Source: Gammaproteobacteria bacterium (GTDB lineage: Bacteria; Pseudomonadota; Gammaproteobacteria; UBA9339). Taken from it: a stretch of DNA of 22,046 bases. The position numbers and the translations under genes were made by a program. Where the stretch lies: positions 1 through 22,046 of the forward strand of contig JAHIYS010000055.1 in NCBI GenBank assembly GCA_018814965.1, in the 5' to 3' direction. Below the pieces are notes generated by a model, which saw only the letters and a list, made by a program, of their open reading frames with translations, did no database searches and was not told the DNA's origin. Shown one piece after another: positions 14,160 to 22,046 of this stretch (the first letter of the stretch is position 1; each line of letters begins with the position of its first letter).

Positions 14160-15107
14160 ATGAATCTCGATTTTTTGGACTTTGAACAACCAATCGCTGA
14201 ATTGATAGATAAAATTGAGGAGCTGCGTTATGTTAGCACCGATAGTAAAATCAATATCAGTCAAGAAATAGCTCGATTAGAGGCCAAAAGCCGTGAACTA
14301 ACAAAGATGATTTTTTCGTCACTAACGGCAGTCCAAGTGGTGAAATTAGCTAGACATCCTCAACGCCCACATACCCTAGATTATATTGAGCATATTTTTA
14401 CCGATTTTGAAGAGTTTTTTGGTGATAGGCATTTTGGTAAGGGGAGCGCTATTGTAGGTGGTCCAGCCAGGCTTAATGATCGTCCAGTCATGATTATAGG
14501 TCAGCAAAAGGGCCGCACTACCAAAGAAAATATTGAGCGTAATTTTGCTATGCCTAGTCCAGAAGACTATCGCAAGGCTTTGCGGTTGATGGAGATGGCT
14601 GAAAAATTTCAGCTACCGGTTATTACTCTCATAGATACTCCAGGAGCTTATCCTGGCATTGGTGCAGAAGAACGCAACCAAAGCGAAGCGATATCACGTA
14701 ATTTATTTGTTATGTCAAAATTAAGGACCCCTATTATTTGTACAGTGATTGGAGAGGGTGGTTCTGGAGGAGCACTAGCATTGGGAGTTGGTGATAAGGT
14801 ATTGATGTTGCAATATAGCATTTACGCGACAATTTCACCTGAGGGATGTGCCTCCATTTTATGGCGGAGCCAAGACAAAATATCTGAAGCAGCAGAAGCT
14901 TTGCATTTAACTGCAGATAAACTTTTTAAGTTAAAGCTGATAGATCAGATTATTACTGAGCCTTTAGGCGGCGCCCATCGTGAATACACTATTATGGCGA
15001 AAAATCTTAAGCAGGCCTTGGTTGATAATTTAAATCAATTGAGTAAGTTGCCCATAGAAAAATTAATGAATAATCGTTATGAAAAATTAATGAATTTTGG
15101 TAGATAG
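14160..15107 (+). CDS. accA: Acetyl-CoA carboxylase carboxyltransferase subunit alpha
   Basis: AccA with AccD transfers the carboxyl group from biotin-carrier protein to acetyl-CoA, making malonyl-CoA for fatty acid synthesis. The 315-aa product (E. coli 319) starts MNLDFLDFEQPIAEL with a helical N-terminus. It carries the crotonase-like core: FEEFFGDRHFG, MIIGQQKGR, LPVITLIDTPGAYPGIGAEERNQSEAI, and the oxyanion-forming VIGEGGSGGALALG followed by YATISPEGCASILW. These match the family throughout. AGGG at 14149-14152 precedes the ATG. tilS starts one base after the stop or overlaps it, the same accA-tilS pairing seen in many gammaproteobacteria. Confidence 0.97.
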   Translation: MNLDFLDFEQPIAELIDKIEELRYVSTDSKINISQEIARLEAKSRELTKMIFSSLTAVQVVKLARHPQRPHTLDYIEHIFTDFEEFFGDRHFGKGSAIVGGPARLNDRPVMIIGQQKGRTTKENIERNFAMPSPEDYRKALRLMEMAEKFQLPVITLIDTPGAYPGIGAEERNQSEAISRNLFVMSKLRTPIICTVIGEGGSGGALALGVGDKVLMLQYSIYATISPEGCASILWRSQDKISEAAEALHLTADKLFKLKLIDQIITEPLGGAHREYTIMAKNLKQALVDNLNQLSKLPIEKLMNNRYEKLMNFGR

Positions 15108-15108
15108 T

Positions 15109-16440
15109 GTGAAAACAGCAGTTCTTGAAACAGCCCGCAATAAAGTTCTAGATCTTTTTACCGCTCATAAAAAAATATTTGTTGCCTATAGCGGTGGGCT
15201 AGATTCACACGTGCTTTTACATTTATTATCAAATCTTTGTCAAGGTCAAAAAAAGAGCAAAATAAAGTTGGCTGCCATTCATGTTGATCATAATTTAAGC
15301 CCTAAGTCTAAAAAATGGGCTAAGCATTGTCAACGTGTTTGTAAAAAACTAGATATTGAATACATAGGTAGGGATATTCCAGCAGAAGTTGTAGCTAATG
15401 GGGATAGCCTAGAAGAGGTGCTACGTGATTTACGCTATGAAATTTTTGCCAAAATTCTCCCTAAAAATGGATGTGTTTTAACAGCTCATCATGCCCAAGA
15501 TCAGGCAGAAACCTTGCTTCTGCAGTTGTTTCGTGGGGCTGGTCTCAAAGGGTTGGCTGCAATGCCAGGAAAAACCAAATTTGCTTCTGGTTGCTTAGCA
15601 CGCCCACTGCTAGAGAGTTCCCACAATGAAATATTGTCATATGCCAAGAAATATAAATTAAAATGGATTGAAGATGAGAGTAATCTTGATCCAAAATTTG
15701 ATCGTAATTTTATCCGTCATCAATTATTACCAGTAATAAAGGAAAAATGGCAGGGTGTTGTTGGTGCTTTAAATAGAACATCAAGACATTGTGCTGAAGC
15801 CAATGAATTATTAGATATATTGGCAGAAAAAGATTTGTTGGATGTTTTTAGTGATGATGATAAATATATTATAAATATTGACTGCTTAAAAAAATTTACT
15901 TTTATTAGGCAAAAAACCATTTTGCGTTATTGGTTGCATAGATTGCATTTGTCTATGCCAAGTGAAGTTAAGTTAAATGAAGTTATGCGTACGGTTGTAA
16001 ATTCTCGATATGATGCTATGCCGGTTGTTAGATGGCATGGGGTAGAAGTTCGTCGTTTTCGTAATAATTTATATGCCAGCTCTCCTTTGATTCCACACGA
16101 TCCTAAAATAGTTTTATCTTTTTCAGGAAAGAGTCTGAAGTTGCCCAGTAATTTGGGAGTTTTAAAGTTGAAAGTTATAGAGGGGACTGATTTTGATCTT
16201 AAGAAAATTAGAATAAGTTTTCGTCAGGGTGGAGAGAAATTAAAGATACAAAACCGTGCCGGCACTCATGATCTTAAGAATCTTATGCAGGAGTGGGGTA
16301 TTCCACCATGGTTAAGAGATCGCATTCCTTTGGTATATTACGGTGCAAAAATGATCGCTGTTGTTGGTTATTATAACGTTAATTGGGCGCATTTTCAGAT
16401 TGCTCCTTTGGCAAGTAAGAGGGGGGTATTAATTAAATAA
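15109..16440 (+). CDS. tilS: tRNA(Ile)-lysidine synthase
   Basis: TilS uses ATP to attach lysine to C34 of the CAU anticodon of tRNA-Ile, so that it reads AUA and is charged with isoleucine. The 443-aa product has the PP-loop SGGLDS at residues 28-33 after the strand KIFVAY. AAIHVDHNLSPKSKKWAKHC and LTAHHAQDQAETLLLQLFRGAGLKGLAAM complete the N-type ATP pyrophosphatase domain. Further conserved parts are WIEDESNLDPKFDRNFIRHQLLP and a C-terminal TilS domain with FRQGGEKLKIQNRAGTHDLKNLMQEWGIPPWLRDRIPLVY. No ATG fits: GTG at 15109, one base after the accA stop, or TTG at 15097 can start it; translational coupling to accA is likely with either. Confidence 0.93.
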   Translation: MKTAVLETARNKVLDLFTAHKKIFVAYSGGLDSHVLLHLLSNLCQGQKKSKIKLAAIHVDHNLSPKSKKWAKHCQRVCKKLDIEYIGRDIPAEVVANGDSLEEVLRDLRYEIFAKILPKNGCVLTAHHAQDQAETLLLQLFRGAGLKGLAAMPGKTKFASGCLARPLLESSHNEILSYAKKYKLKWIEDESNLDPKFDRNFIRHQLLPVIKEKWQGVVGALNRTSRHCAEANELLDILAEKDLLDVFSDDDKYIINIDCLKKFTFIRQKTILRYWLHRLHLSMPSEVKLNEVMRTVVNSRYDAMPVVRWHGVEVRRFRNNLYASSPLIPHDPKIVLSFSGKSLKLPSNLGVLKLKVIEGTDFDLKKIRISFRQGGEKLKIQNRAGTHDLKNLMQEWGIPPWLRDRIPLVYYGAKMIAVVGYYNVNWAHFQIAPLASKRGVLIK

Positions 16441-16473
16441 AAATTGAGTTAAATTAAATGAGGGATGATTATA

Positions 16474-17502
16474 ATGAAATATGATGAAAATGCGATATCC
16501 AAAAACTTAGTAGCTGAAATTACAACATGGGGCAATAATTGTGCTTTGTCTTGTACATCGATATTTTTAATCGAGGCTTTTTTATCAAACCAACTTTCAA
16601 AAAAAGCCGAAGAAAATTTAGCGGCTCTTATTAATGACTACTATGAGACATCTTTATCCGTAGAGCAGTTGCGTGATGTTTTTTTGAATATCATTACTTT
16701 GCCTTCTGATAGGCAGTTAGTTTTAGGCCAGCCTTTAAGGGCTTTCATATATGCAATGGGGGTGGAGTCTGAAGAGGGAGATATGCTATCTAATGAAGCA
16801 TTTCGTCCTATAGCTGAGGAATTTGGTTTCAATGTTGTTTTTTATGCTGATGTTGATAAAAAAATAAATCCCTCAGGTATTATACCTGAGATTATTATTG
16901 ATCAAAAATCTACTCTAACTCTTTGCCCCTACTATCATGCCAGTCATTATGATTTAATTATGGATGACGAAGAATCAGCTGATATGCATAATCAATCGTC
17001 ATTTATAGAAAGCGACCTAAATCTTCCAGTTGAAATAGATGCAAAAGAAAAGCTCCGGGAGCGAATTAAAGAGATAATTAGTCATCATTATGATCCTAAA
17101 AACCAGTATCAATGGATTGATGAAGAAACTCAGGATCTTTATAAATTAGCTGATATATTGCAAGATGATCAGCCTTCTGATGCTGCAAGCATAAGATTAG
17201 TTGCAGACAATTTACAAAGCTTAAATGAGGAGAATTCCAAGAACGAAGAGAGAGTTAAAGAGGAGTTGGAAGATATCATTAAAGAGGCTAAGCCTGTATT
17301 GAATAAACATGGAATATTTGAGCGAGTTTGTAAAATAGCAGATATTATATTGGCGAAGGTTACTTTTAATAGAGTAACAACGGGTATTTCTTCAATATAT
17401 CTTGGAATTAAGAGGAAGCTAGAGACTGTTAATAAATTAGATACAGAGGAAGGGGTTGATTTGGTTGGCGGTAAGGCACAACCTGTCGGGCTAGCTTTAT
17501 AA
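16474..17502 (+). CDS. OTU-like cysteine protease (candidate deubiquitinase effector)
   Basis: This 342-aa protein is not a known housekeeping enzyme. The N-terminal half has an OTU-like layout. A Cys nucleophile candidate lies in WGNNCALSCTSIF (C23, codon 16540-16542), at the start of a helix. Then come a helical region with ELR-like positions, NEAFRPIAEEFGFNVVFY (about 107-124, like the OTU helix plus strand) and LTLCPYYHASHYDLIMDDE (about 148-166), where H158 (codon 16945-16947) fits the catalytic HYD motif. The second half is charged and helical (EENSKNEERVKEELEDIIKEAK) with no recognised domain. The start is the ATG at 16474, 9 bases after GAGGG (16460-16464); an earlier ATG at 16465 is too close to that site. 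It is 33 bp after tilS and before comEC, an unusual place. Intracellular bacteria inject OTU enzymes to remove host ubiquitin; this role is inferred. Another clan CA peptidase is possible. Confidence 0.6.
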   Translation: MKYDENAISKNLVAEITTWGNNCALSCTSIFLIEAFLSNQLSKKAEENLAALINDYYETSLSVEQLRDVFLNIITLPSDRQLVLGQPLRAFIYAMGVESEEGDMLSNEAFRPIAEEFGFNVVFYADVDKKINPSGIIPEIIIDQKSTLTLCPYYHASHYDLIMDDEESADMHNQSSFIESDLNLPVEIDAKEKLRERIKEIISHHYDPKNQYQWIDEETQDLYKLADILQDDQPSDAASIRLVADNLQSLNEENSKNEERVKEELEDIIKEAKPVLNKHGIFERVCKIADIILAKVTFNRVTTGISSIYLGIKRKLETVNKLDTEEGVDLVGGKAQPVGLAL

Positions 17503-17524
17503 ATATTCATTGAATTGGTTAAAA

Positions 17525-17599
17525 ATGACCGCAAAATTCCCAGGAGATCCGGTTGTAGTAGGGCCTGATACAAAACTTTATGAATATTTACCGCCGTAG
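17525..17599 (+). CDS. Possible 24-codon small ORF
   Basis: An ATG at 17525 opens a 24-codon frame reading MTAKFPGDPVVVGPDTKLYE and ending YLPP before TAG (17597-17599), in the 172-bp gap between the OTU-like gene and comEC. The residue pattern looks protein-like, and the frame has no rare composition, but no Shine-Dalgarno is seen. It could be a tiny gene, a decayed gene end, or chance. The rest of the gap (17600-17674) is AT-rich, with a TATAAT at 17661-17666 before comEC. Confidence 0.2.
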   Translation: MTAKFPGDPVVVGPDTKLYEYLPP

Positions 17600-17674
17600 C
17601 TGTGGATATGGTATTACTGATTTTTAAATTTTCACGGTGATATTCTTGTTTTTTAATACGTATAATCACAGCTA

Positions 17675-19978
17675 ATGCCTTATTGGATCCTCACATTTTT
17701 TTTGGGTGTTTATACCCTATCATTTTTTTATAAACTACCTAGTTTATTTTGGTTGTTGTTGTCTATTCCATTGGGTTTTTCGTGGTTTTTAATGCCACAA
17801 AACCTAAAGAGGTATATTTTTTATGCTTTGATTTTTGTTTGTGGATTTTATTGGGCGCTTATTTATACCCATTGGGTTACTGCTTGGAGTTTGCCGCGAG
17901 AGTTAGAGAGTAAAAATTTGCTGATTACTGGATATATTGCAGCTCCTCCTATCAGTAAATCACGTTGGGTTAGTTTTAATTTCAAAACCAAGACTATTGC
18001 CGGTGAAGAAAAGCATACCAAGCTAAAGCTTAGTTGGTATGGAGATTCCCCAAAAATAAATGCTGGTGATAAATGGCAATTACTTGTTCGTCTCAAGCGG
18101 CCACATGGAATGTTAAATCCAGGTGGCTTTGATGTAGAAAAACATCTGTTAATGCATCATATTCGAGCTACTGGTTATGTAGTAAATTCTGACGCTAATC
18201 AAGTTTTATCATCATCTGTATATAATTATCCACTTTCTCGGTTACGACAGTTCTTGATCCAGAAAATGGATCAAGCTTTAATTTCTGATCCTCTTGCTCC
18301 TCTTATTATAGCGTTTGTCACAGGCTTTGAAGATCGGATTACACAATCGCAGTGGCAAGTGATGCGGGATACTGGGACTAGCTATTTAGTGGCTATTTCA
18401 GGCTTACATGTTGGGTTGGTGGCTAGCATTGTTTTTGTTTTTGCTCAGTTTTTATGGCGGTTTTCTAGTCGATTGACTTTACTATTGCCTGCACGTGAAG
18501 CGGGGATAATTATTGGATTATTTATAGGGCTTTTATATAGCGCAGTATCAGGGCTTTCTATTCCTACTCAGCGAGCTTTGGTGATGCTGTTGATGTTTAG
18601 TCTGGTGGTTTTATTTAGGCGTTATAGCAAGTCATGGAATGCGTGGTTATGGTCTTTGTTTTTGGTGTTAGTAATTAATCCATTGGCTGTTTTAACTATA
18701 GGGTTTTGGTTATCCTTTTGTGCAGTTGCTGCTATTATTTATGTTGGTAGTGGTAGAATAAAGCAAAACAGGTCGCGTTTGCGCAAATTTTGGAGGATGC
18801 AATTTACTGTAACCCTCGCTTTATTGCCTTTAACTCTATTATTTTTTCAGCAGCTTTCTTTGGTAACGTTTCTGGCTAATTTAATTGCGATGCCAGGTGT
18901 TTGTCTAATTATTATACCAATGAGTTTATTGGGTGCGCTTTGTCTTTTATTAATTCCAGGGAGTATCGGTGGTTGGATTTTATGGTGTGGGGCTAAACTT
19001 TTAGGAATTATATGGTGGTGGCTAACTTTTTTAGCTAATTTTTTTAATTGTAGCTGGTATCATCCAATTTATAATAGCTGGGTATTAGTTGCTACTAGTG
19101 TTGGGGTTATAATATTACTTGCACCCCGAGGATTTCCAGCTAGATATTTAGGTTTATTGTATTTGCTGCCATTATTTTTTTATGAGCCACCATCTCCTAA
19201 AGAAAATAACGAGGTGTGGTTTACTTTGCTTGATGTGGGGCAAGGTTTAGCGGCGGTAGTGCAAACTAAAAATCATGTCTTGCTCTACGATACGGGTCCA
19301 AAATTCTTCGAATATGATGCTGGAGCAAGCATCATTGTCCCTTATTTGCGCAAGACGGGGGTTAAAACAATTAATGCTATGGTTGTAAGCCATGGGGATA
19401 GTGATCATAGTGGGGGCGCTATATCAATTTTGAAGGCACACTCAGTTGATATGGTTATTACAAGTGTCCCCGAAAATTTTATAGCGTATAAAGCCAATTC
19501 ATGTTTTGCGGGACAACACTGGCAGTGGGACGGGGTTGATTTTCAAATGCTTTCTCCAGCCAAAGACGCATCATTTAGCGGCAATAATGCTTCATGCGTG
19601 TTAAAAATAAGTAGTGGCAAAAACTCTATTTTATTACCAGGTGATATTGAGCGCGCTGCAGAAGGATCATTAATTAAAAATTATGAGCTGGGTTTAAATA
19701 GCACCATTTTAGTTGCCCCTCACCACGGTAGTGCAACATCGTCGACTGATGGTTTGATTGCGGCTGTAAAGCCGCAATATGTTATTTTTCCCGTGGGATA
19801 TAGAAATAGGTTTCGTTTTCCACACAAAAAAGTTATAACCAGATATATGAAAAGTAATGCTATATTGCTTAATGCATCGCAAACTGGTGCAATTACTTTT
19901 AAATTTACGGATAAATCAGATATACTAGGCGCTAATTTCTATCGGGAAGAAGCGAAGCGGTTTTGGCATGATCGATAA
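17675..19978 (+). CDS. comEC: DNA internalization-related competence protein ComEC/Rec2
   Basis: ComEC forms the inner-membrane channel that takes up single-stranded DNA in natural transformation. The 767-aa product has N-terminal membrane helices (about 1-60), a soluble OB-type DUF4131 region (about 75-170, LLITGYIAAPPISKSRWVSF), then the competence domain with FVTGFEDRITQSQWQVMRDTGTSYLVAISGLHVGL and many membrane helices (about 240-500). A C-terminal metallo-beta-lactamase-like domain follows, with LLDVGQGLAAVVQT and the metal motif HGDSDH (H573, D575, D577, H578), plus VAPHHGS. It is full length. TATAAT at 17661-17666 lies 8 bases before the ATG without a clear -35, and no Shine-Dalgarno is seen, so a near-leaderless start is possible. 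msbA follows 53 bp on. Confidence 0.95.
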   Translation: MPYWILTFFLGVYTLSFFYKLPSLFWLLLSIPLGFSWFLMPQNLKRYIFYALIFVCGFYWALIYTHWVTAWSLPRELESKNLLITGYIAAPPISKSRWVSFNFKTKTIAGEEKHTKLKLSWYGDSPKINAGDKWQLLVRLKRPHGMLNPGGFDVEKHLLMHHIRATGYVVNSDANQVLSSSVYNYPLSRLRQFLIQKMDQALISDPLAPLIIAFVTGFEDRITQSQWQVMRDTGTSYLVAISGLHVGLVASIVFVFAQFLWRFSSRLTLLLPAREAGIIIGLFIGLLYSAVSGLSIPTQRALVMLLMFSLVVLFRRYSKSWNAWLWSLFLVLVINPLAVLTIGFWLSFCAVAAIIYVGSGRIKQNRSRLRKFWRMQFTVTLALLPLTLLFFQQLSLVTFLANLIAMPGVCLIIIPMSLLGALCLLLIPGSIGGWILWCGAKLLGIIWWWLTFLANFFNCSWYHPIYNSWVLVATSVGVIILLAPRGFPARYLGLLYLLPLFFYEPPSPKENNEVWFTLLDVGQGLAAVVQTKNHVLLYDTGPKFFEYDAGASIIVPYLRKTGVKTINAMVVSHGDSDHSGGAISILKAHSVDMVITSVPENFIAYKANSCFAGQHWQWDGVDFQMLSPAKDASFSGNNASCVLKISSGKNSILLPGDIERAAEGSLIKNYELGLNSTILVAPHHGSATSSTDGLIAAVKPQYVIFPVGYRNRFRFPHKKVITRYMKSNAILLNASQTGAITFKFTDKSDILGANFYREEAKRFWHDR

Positions 19979-20031
19979 TTGAGATATATAAAACAAGTGG
20001 CAGTAAACTTTATTAAATATATGTGTAATCT

Positions 20032-21804
20032 ATGACCCAGAAAAATAAATTAAAATCTAATCCTTATTCGGGTTGGAATGTATATCGAAGGCTTTTGAAA
20101 TCAGCTGCTCCATATTGGGCTTGTTTTGTATTCGGTATTGTGGGTACTATTTTAGCTACTGGAACTGATGCGGTCATGGTCTGGTTTATTAAGCCATTAT
20201 TGGACAGTAGTTCCACATTAGAGAGCAGACCATGGTGGCTTCTTTGGTTGCCTATGGTTATTGTCGGCATCTTGATTTTACGAAGCATATCATATTTTCT
20301 TTCTACCTATTATATAACTAGCGTTGGTCGTAATATTGTTAGGGATTTTCGTCAGCGGTTTTTTGCTCATTTAATGCATTTGCCTGCTAGTTATTATGAT
20401 AAAGAAACCTCAGGAAAACTTTTATCTACTTTAATTTATAATACAGAGCAAGTGGCAAGGGCTTCAACTGATGCTTTATTAACGGTTTTGCAAGAGGGGA
20501 TGGCCCTTCTAGCTTATACTGTTGTAATGATTAGTCTTAGTTGGCAGTTAACTTTAATGTTTATAGTCACTGCGCCAATCGTTACTATGGTAATACGTTT
20601 TGTTTCTAAGCGGCTACGTCGTTTGAGCACTAACGTCCAAGGATCTATGGGGGATTTAACGCGGGTTGCTGAAGAGGGAATTGAAAATTATAAAGTAGTG
20701 CGTGTGTTTGGTGGTGAAACCTATGAAAAAGAAAAATTTTTTGCAGTAACACATCAAAATCGGCAGCGAGAAATGAAGGTGGTGGTTGCCAGCACTTTAG
20801 GAACCTTTTTGACTCAAATAATCACAGCGATCCCTATAGCTGTTATTATTTTTGTTTTCACAAATACCCAATTATATGTCACATTGGGTTGGGCAGGATT
20901 TAGCGCCTTTATTGTTGCGGTGCTACAGATGTTAACCCCTTTAAAGCGACTAACTAAAATTAATACAGATATTCAAAAAGGGATTGCTGGTGCTCATAGT
21001 ATTTTTGCTTTGCTTGATGAGGAGTTGGAGCGTGATATTGGCACTAAAGTTATTGAGCGTGTCAAAGGTAAGATTGAATATAAGGGAGTTAGTTTCCAAT
21101 ATCCTAGATCTAAAAAAACAATTTTACATAATGTAAGTTTTGTGGCTGAGCCTGGACAAACAGTTGCTTTAGTCGGTGTTTCTGGTGGGGGAAAGTCGAC
21201 GTTAGTTGGTCTTTTACCACGGTTTTATGATGTTATAAGTGGCCAGATTTTAGTTGATGATGTTAATATCCAGGACTATAAATTGAATGCTTTAAGAAAG
21301 CAGTTTGCTATAGTTTCGCAACATCTTACTTTATTTAACGATACCATTGCGAATAATATTGCTTATGGATTATTTAAAGATGCTACAGAAGATAAGGTTG
21401 CCAGGGCTGCAGAAGCTGCACATATTATGGACTTTATAAAACATTTGCCTGATGGGTTAAATACCATGATCGGAGAGAATGGTTTATTATTGTCTGGTGG
21501 TCAGCGTCAGCGTATTGCTATTGCTCGAGCTTTATTAAAAGATGCTCCAATTTTGATTTTGGATGAGGCAACCTCAGCTCTTGATTCAGAGTCTGAGTAT
21601 CATATTCAAACCGCACTAGAAAACTTAATGAAGAAGCGAACTACTTTGGTTATCGCTCATAGATTATCTACTATTGAACATGCTGATAAGATTATTGTGC
21701 TTGATCATGGAAGGGTTGTTGAGGTTGGGAGTCATGATAATCTTTTGAAATTACAGGGACAATATGCTAAGTTATACAACATGCAATTTAAACCAAAGGA
21801 TTAG
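20032..21804 (+). CDS. msbA: Lipid A export ABC transporter MsbA
   Basis: MsbA flips lipid A-core from the inner to the outer leaflet of the inner membrane. The 590-aa product (E. coli 582) is a half-transporter with six membrane helices (about 25-310). Its ABC ATPase domain has Walker A GVSGGGKS (382-389), signature LSGGQ (487-491), Walker B ILILDEATS (D511, E512) and the H-loop H543 in VIAHRLS. The Walker A has Gly where GxSGSGKS usually has the second Ser, a tolerated variant. Coupling-helix and intracellular-loop regions are intact. The ATG at 20032 lacks a strong ribosome site. lpxK follows within 2 bp, the conserved msbA-lpxK pair. Confidence 0.95.
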   Translation: MTQKNKLKSNPYSGWNVYRRLLKSAAPYWACFVFGIVGTILATGTDAVMVWFIKPLLDSSSTLESRPWWLLWLPMVIVGILILRSISYFLSTYYITSVGRNIVRDFRQRFFAHLMHLPASYYDKETSGKLLSTLIYNTEQVARASTDALLTVLQEGMALLAYTVVMISLSWQLTLMFIVTAPIVTMVIRFVSKRLRRLSTNVQGSMGDLTRVAEEGIENYKVVRVFGGETYEKEKFFAVTHQNRQREMKVVVASTLGTFLTQIITAIPIAVIIFVFTNTQLYVTLGWAGFSAFIVAVLQMLTPLKRLTKINTDIQKGIAGAHSIFALLDEELERDIGTKVIERVKGKIEYKGVSFQYPRSKKTILHNVSFVAEPGQTVALVGVSGGGKSTLVGLLPRFYDVISGQILVDDVNIQDYKLNALRKQFAIVSQHLTLFNDTIANNIAYGLFKDATEDKVARAAEAAHIMDFIKHLPDGLNTMIGENGLLLSGGQRQRIAIARALLKDAPILILDEATSALDSESEYHIQTALENLMKKRTTLVIAHRLSTIEHADKIIVLDHGRVVEVGSHDNLLKLQGQYAKLYNMQFKPKD

Positions 21805-21806
21805 CT

Positions 21807-22046
21807 TTGATTAAACTCGTTCTGCCTAAATTTTGGTATAAGAAAGGAATTATTAGTTATTTTTTACTGCCATTTTCTTTTATTTATCGTTTTTTTATTA
21901 GTTTGCGCAGAGCTTACTATAAATCTTTTGCGTCCTCTAAATTTCAAGTTCCAGTAATTATTGTGGGTAATATAACAGTAGGAGGTGCGGGCAAAACTCC
22001 TTTGGTTATTTATTTGGCCGATCTTTTAAAAAAACAAGGATATAAA
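21807..22046 (+). CDS. lpxK: Tetraacyldisaccharide 4'-kinase (5' part, continues past window)
   Basis: LpxK adds the 4'-phosphate to lipid A disaccharide at the inner membrane. The 80 codons present read MIKLVLPKFWYKKGIISYFL, then FIYRFFISLRRAYY, the N-terminal membrane-associated part. The strand VPVIIVGNITVGGAGKTP (about 49-65) follows, whose GNITVGGAGKTP is the LpxK form of the Walker A loop. The frame has no stop to the window edge. No ATG precedes the conserved region; TTG at 21807 with AAAGGA at 21795-21800, 6 bases upstream, is the likely start. It begins 2 bases after the msbA stop, so the two are translated as one operon. Confidence 0.93.
   Translation, partial: MIKLVLPKFWYKKGIISYFLLPFSFIYRFFISLRRAYYKSFASSKFQVPVIIVGNITVGGAGKTPLVIYLADLLKKQGYK

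Noticed and set aside
17169..17669. 166-codon minus-strand open frame
   Set aside because: It lies antisense to the OTU-like gene, has a composition like a shadow of that gene, and has no recognisable motif.

Overview
The window looks like chromosome of a low-GC (roughly 35-40% by eye) gammaproteobacterium with an intracellular lifestyle, most likely a Legionellales/Coxiellaceae-type organism. The evidence is the gammaproteobacterial gene order (gyrA, cmk, rpsA, lapA, lapB; accA, tilS; comEC, msbA, lpxK) and the close match of LapB and GyrA to enterobacterial proteins. Two eukaryotic-like genes of the kind used as injected effectors sit among them: a Sec7-domain (RalF-like) protein and an OTU-like cysteine protease. 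The exact taxon cannot be fixed from this sequence.

Left part (1-3824): the 3' end of a large repetitive beta-helix surface protein (filamentous haemagglutinin-like). It is built from near-identical repeat modules and is interrupted near its end by an apparent single-base deletion. It is followed 21 bp later by a secreted FecR-domain protein and then by a Skp/OmpH periplasmic chaperone. The three could form a surface-protein export/assembly cluster.

Centre-left (3987-10529): a housekeeping run on the + strand: gyrA, cmk, rpsA, lapA, lapB. Compared with the common gammaproteobacterial order, serC-aroA are absent between gyrA and cmk, and ihfB is absent between rpsA and lapA. LapA/LapB control LPS synthesis by regulating LpxC turnover, which links them to msbA and lpxK at the right end. 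Hairpins lie in the rpsA leader and in the rpsA-lapA gap.

Centre (10530-14046): a 538-bp gap carries a 46-bp tandem array that runs into a palindromic GTCATTGCGAG-type element. It separates lapB from a minus-strand pair: a ZIP metal transporter gene, frameshifted in a run of five T, and downstream of it a 725-aa RalF-like Sec7 protein with a long unrecognised C-terminal region. A divergent promoter region separates the ZIP gene from accA.

Right part (14160-22046, + strand): accA and tilS, nearly touching; the OTU-like protease gene; comEC; msbA; and the start of lpxK, which begins with a TTG codon and runs off the window. The most interesting content is the pair of candidate effectors inserted among conserved housekeeping genes.
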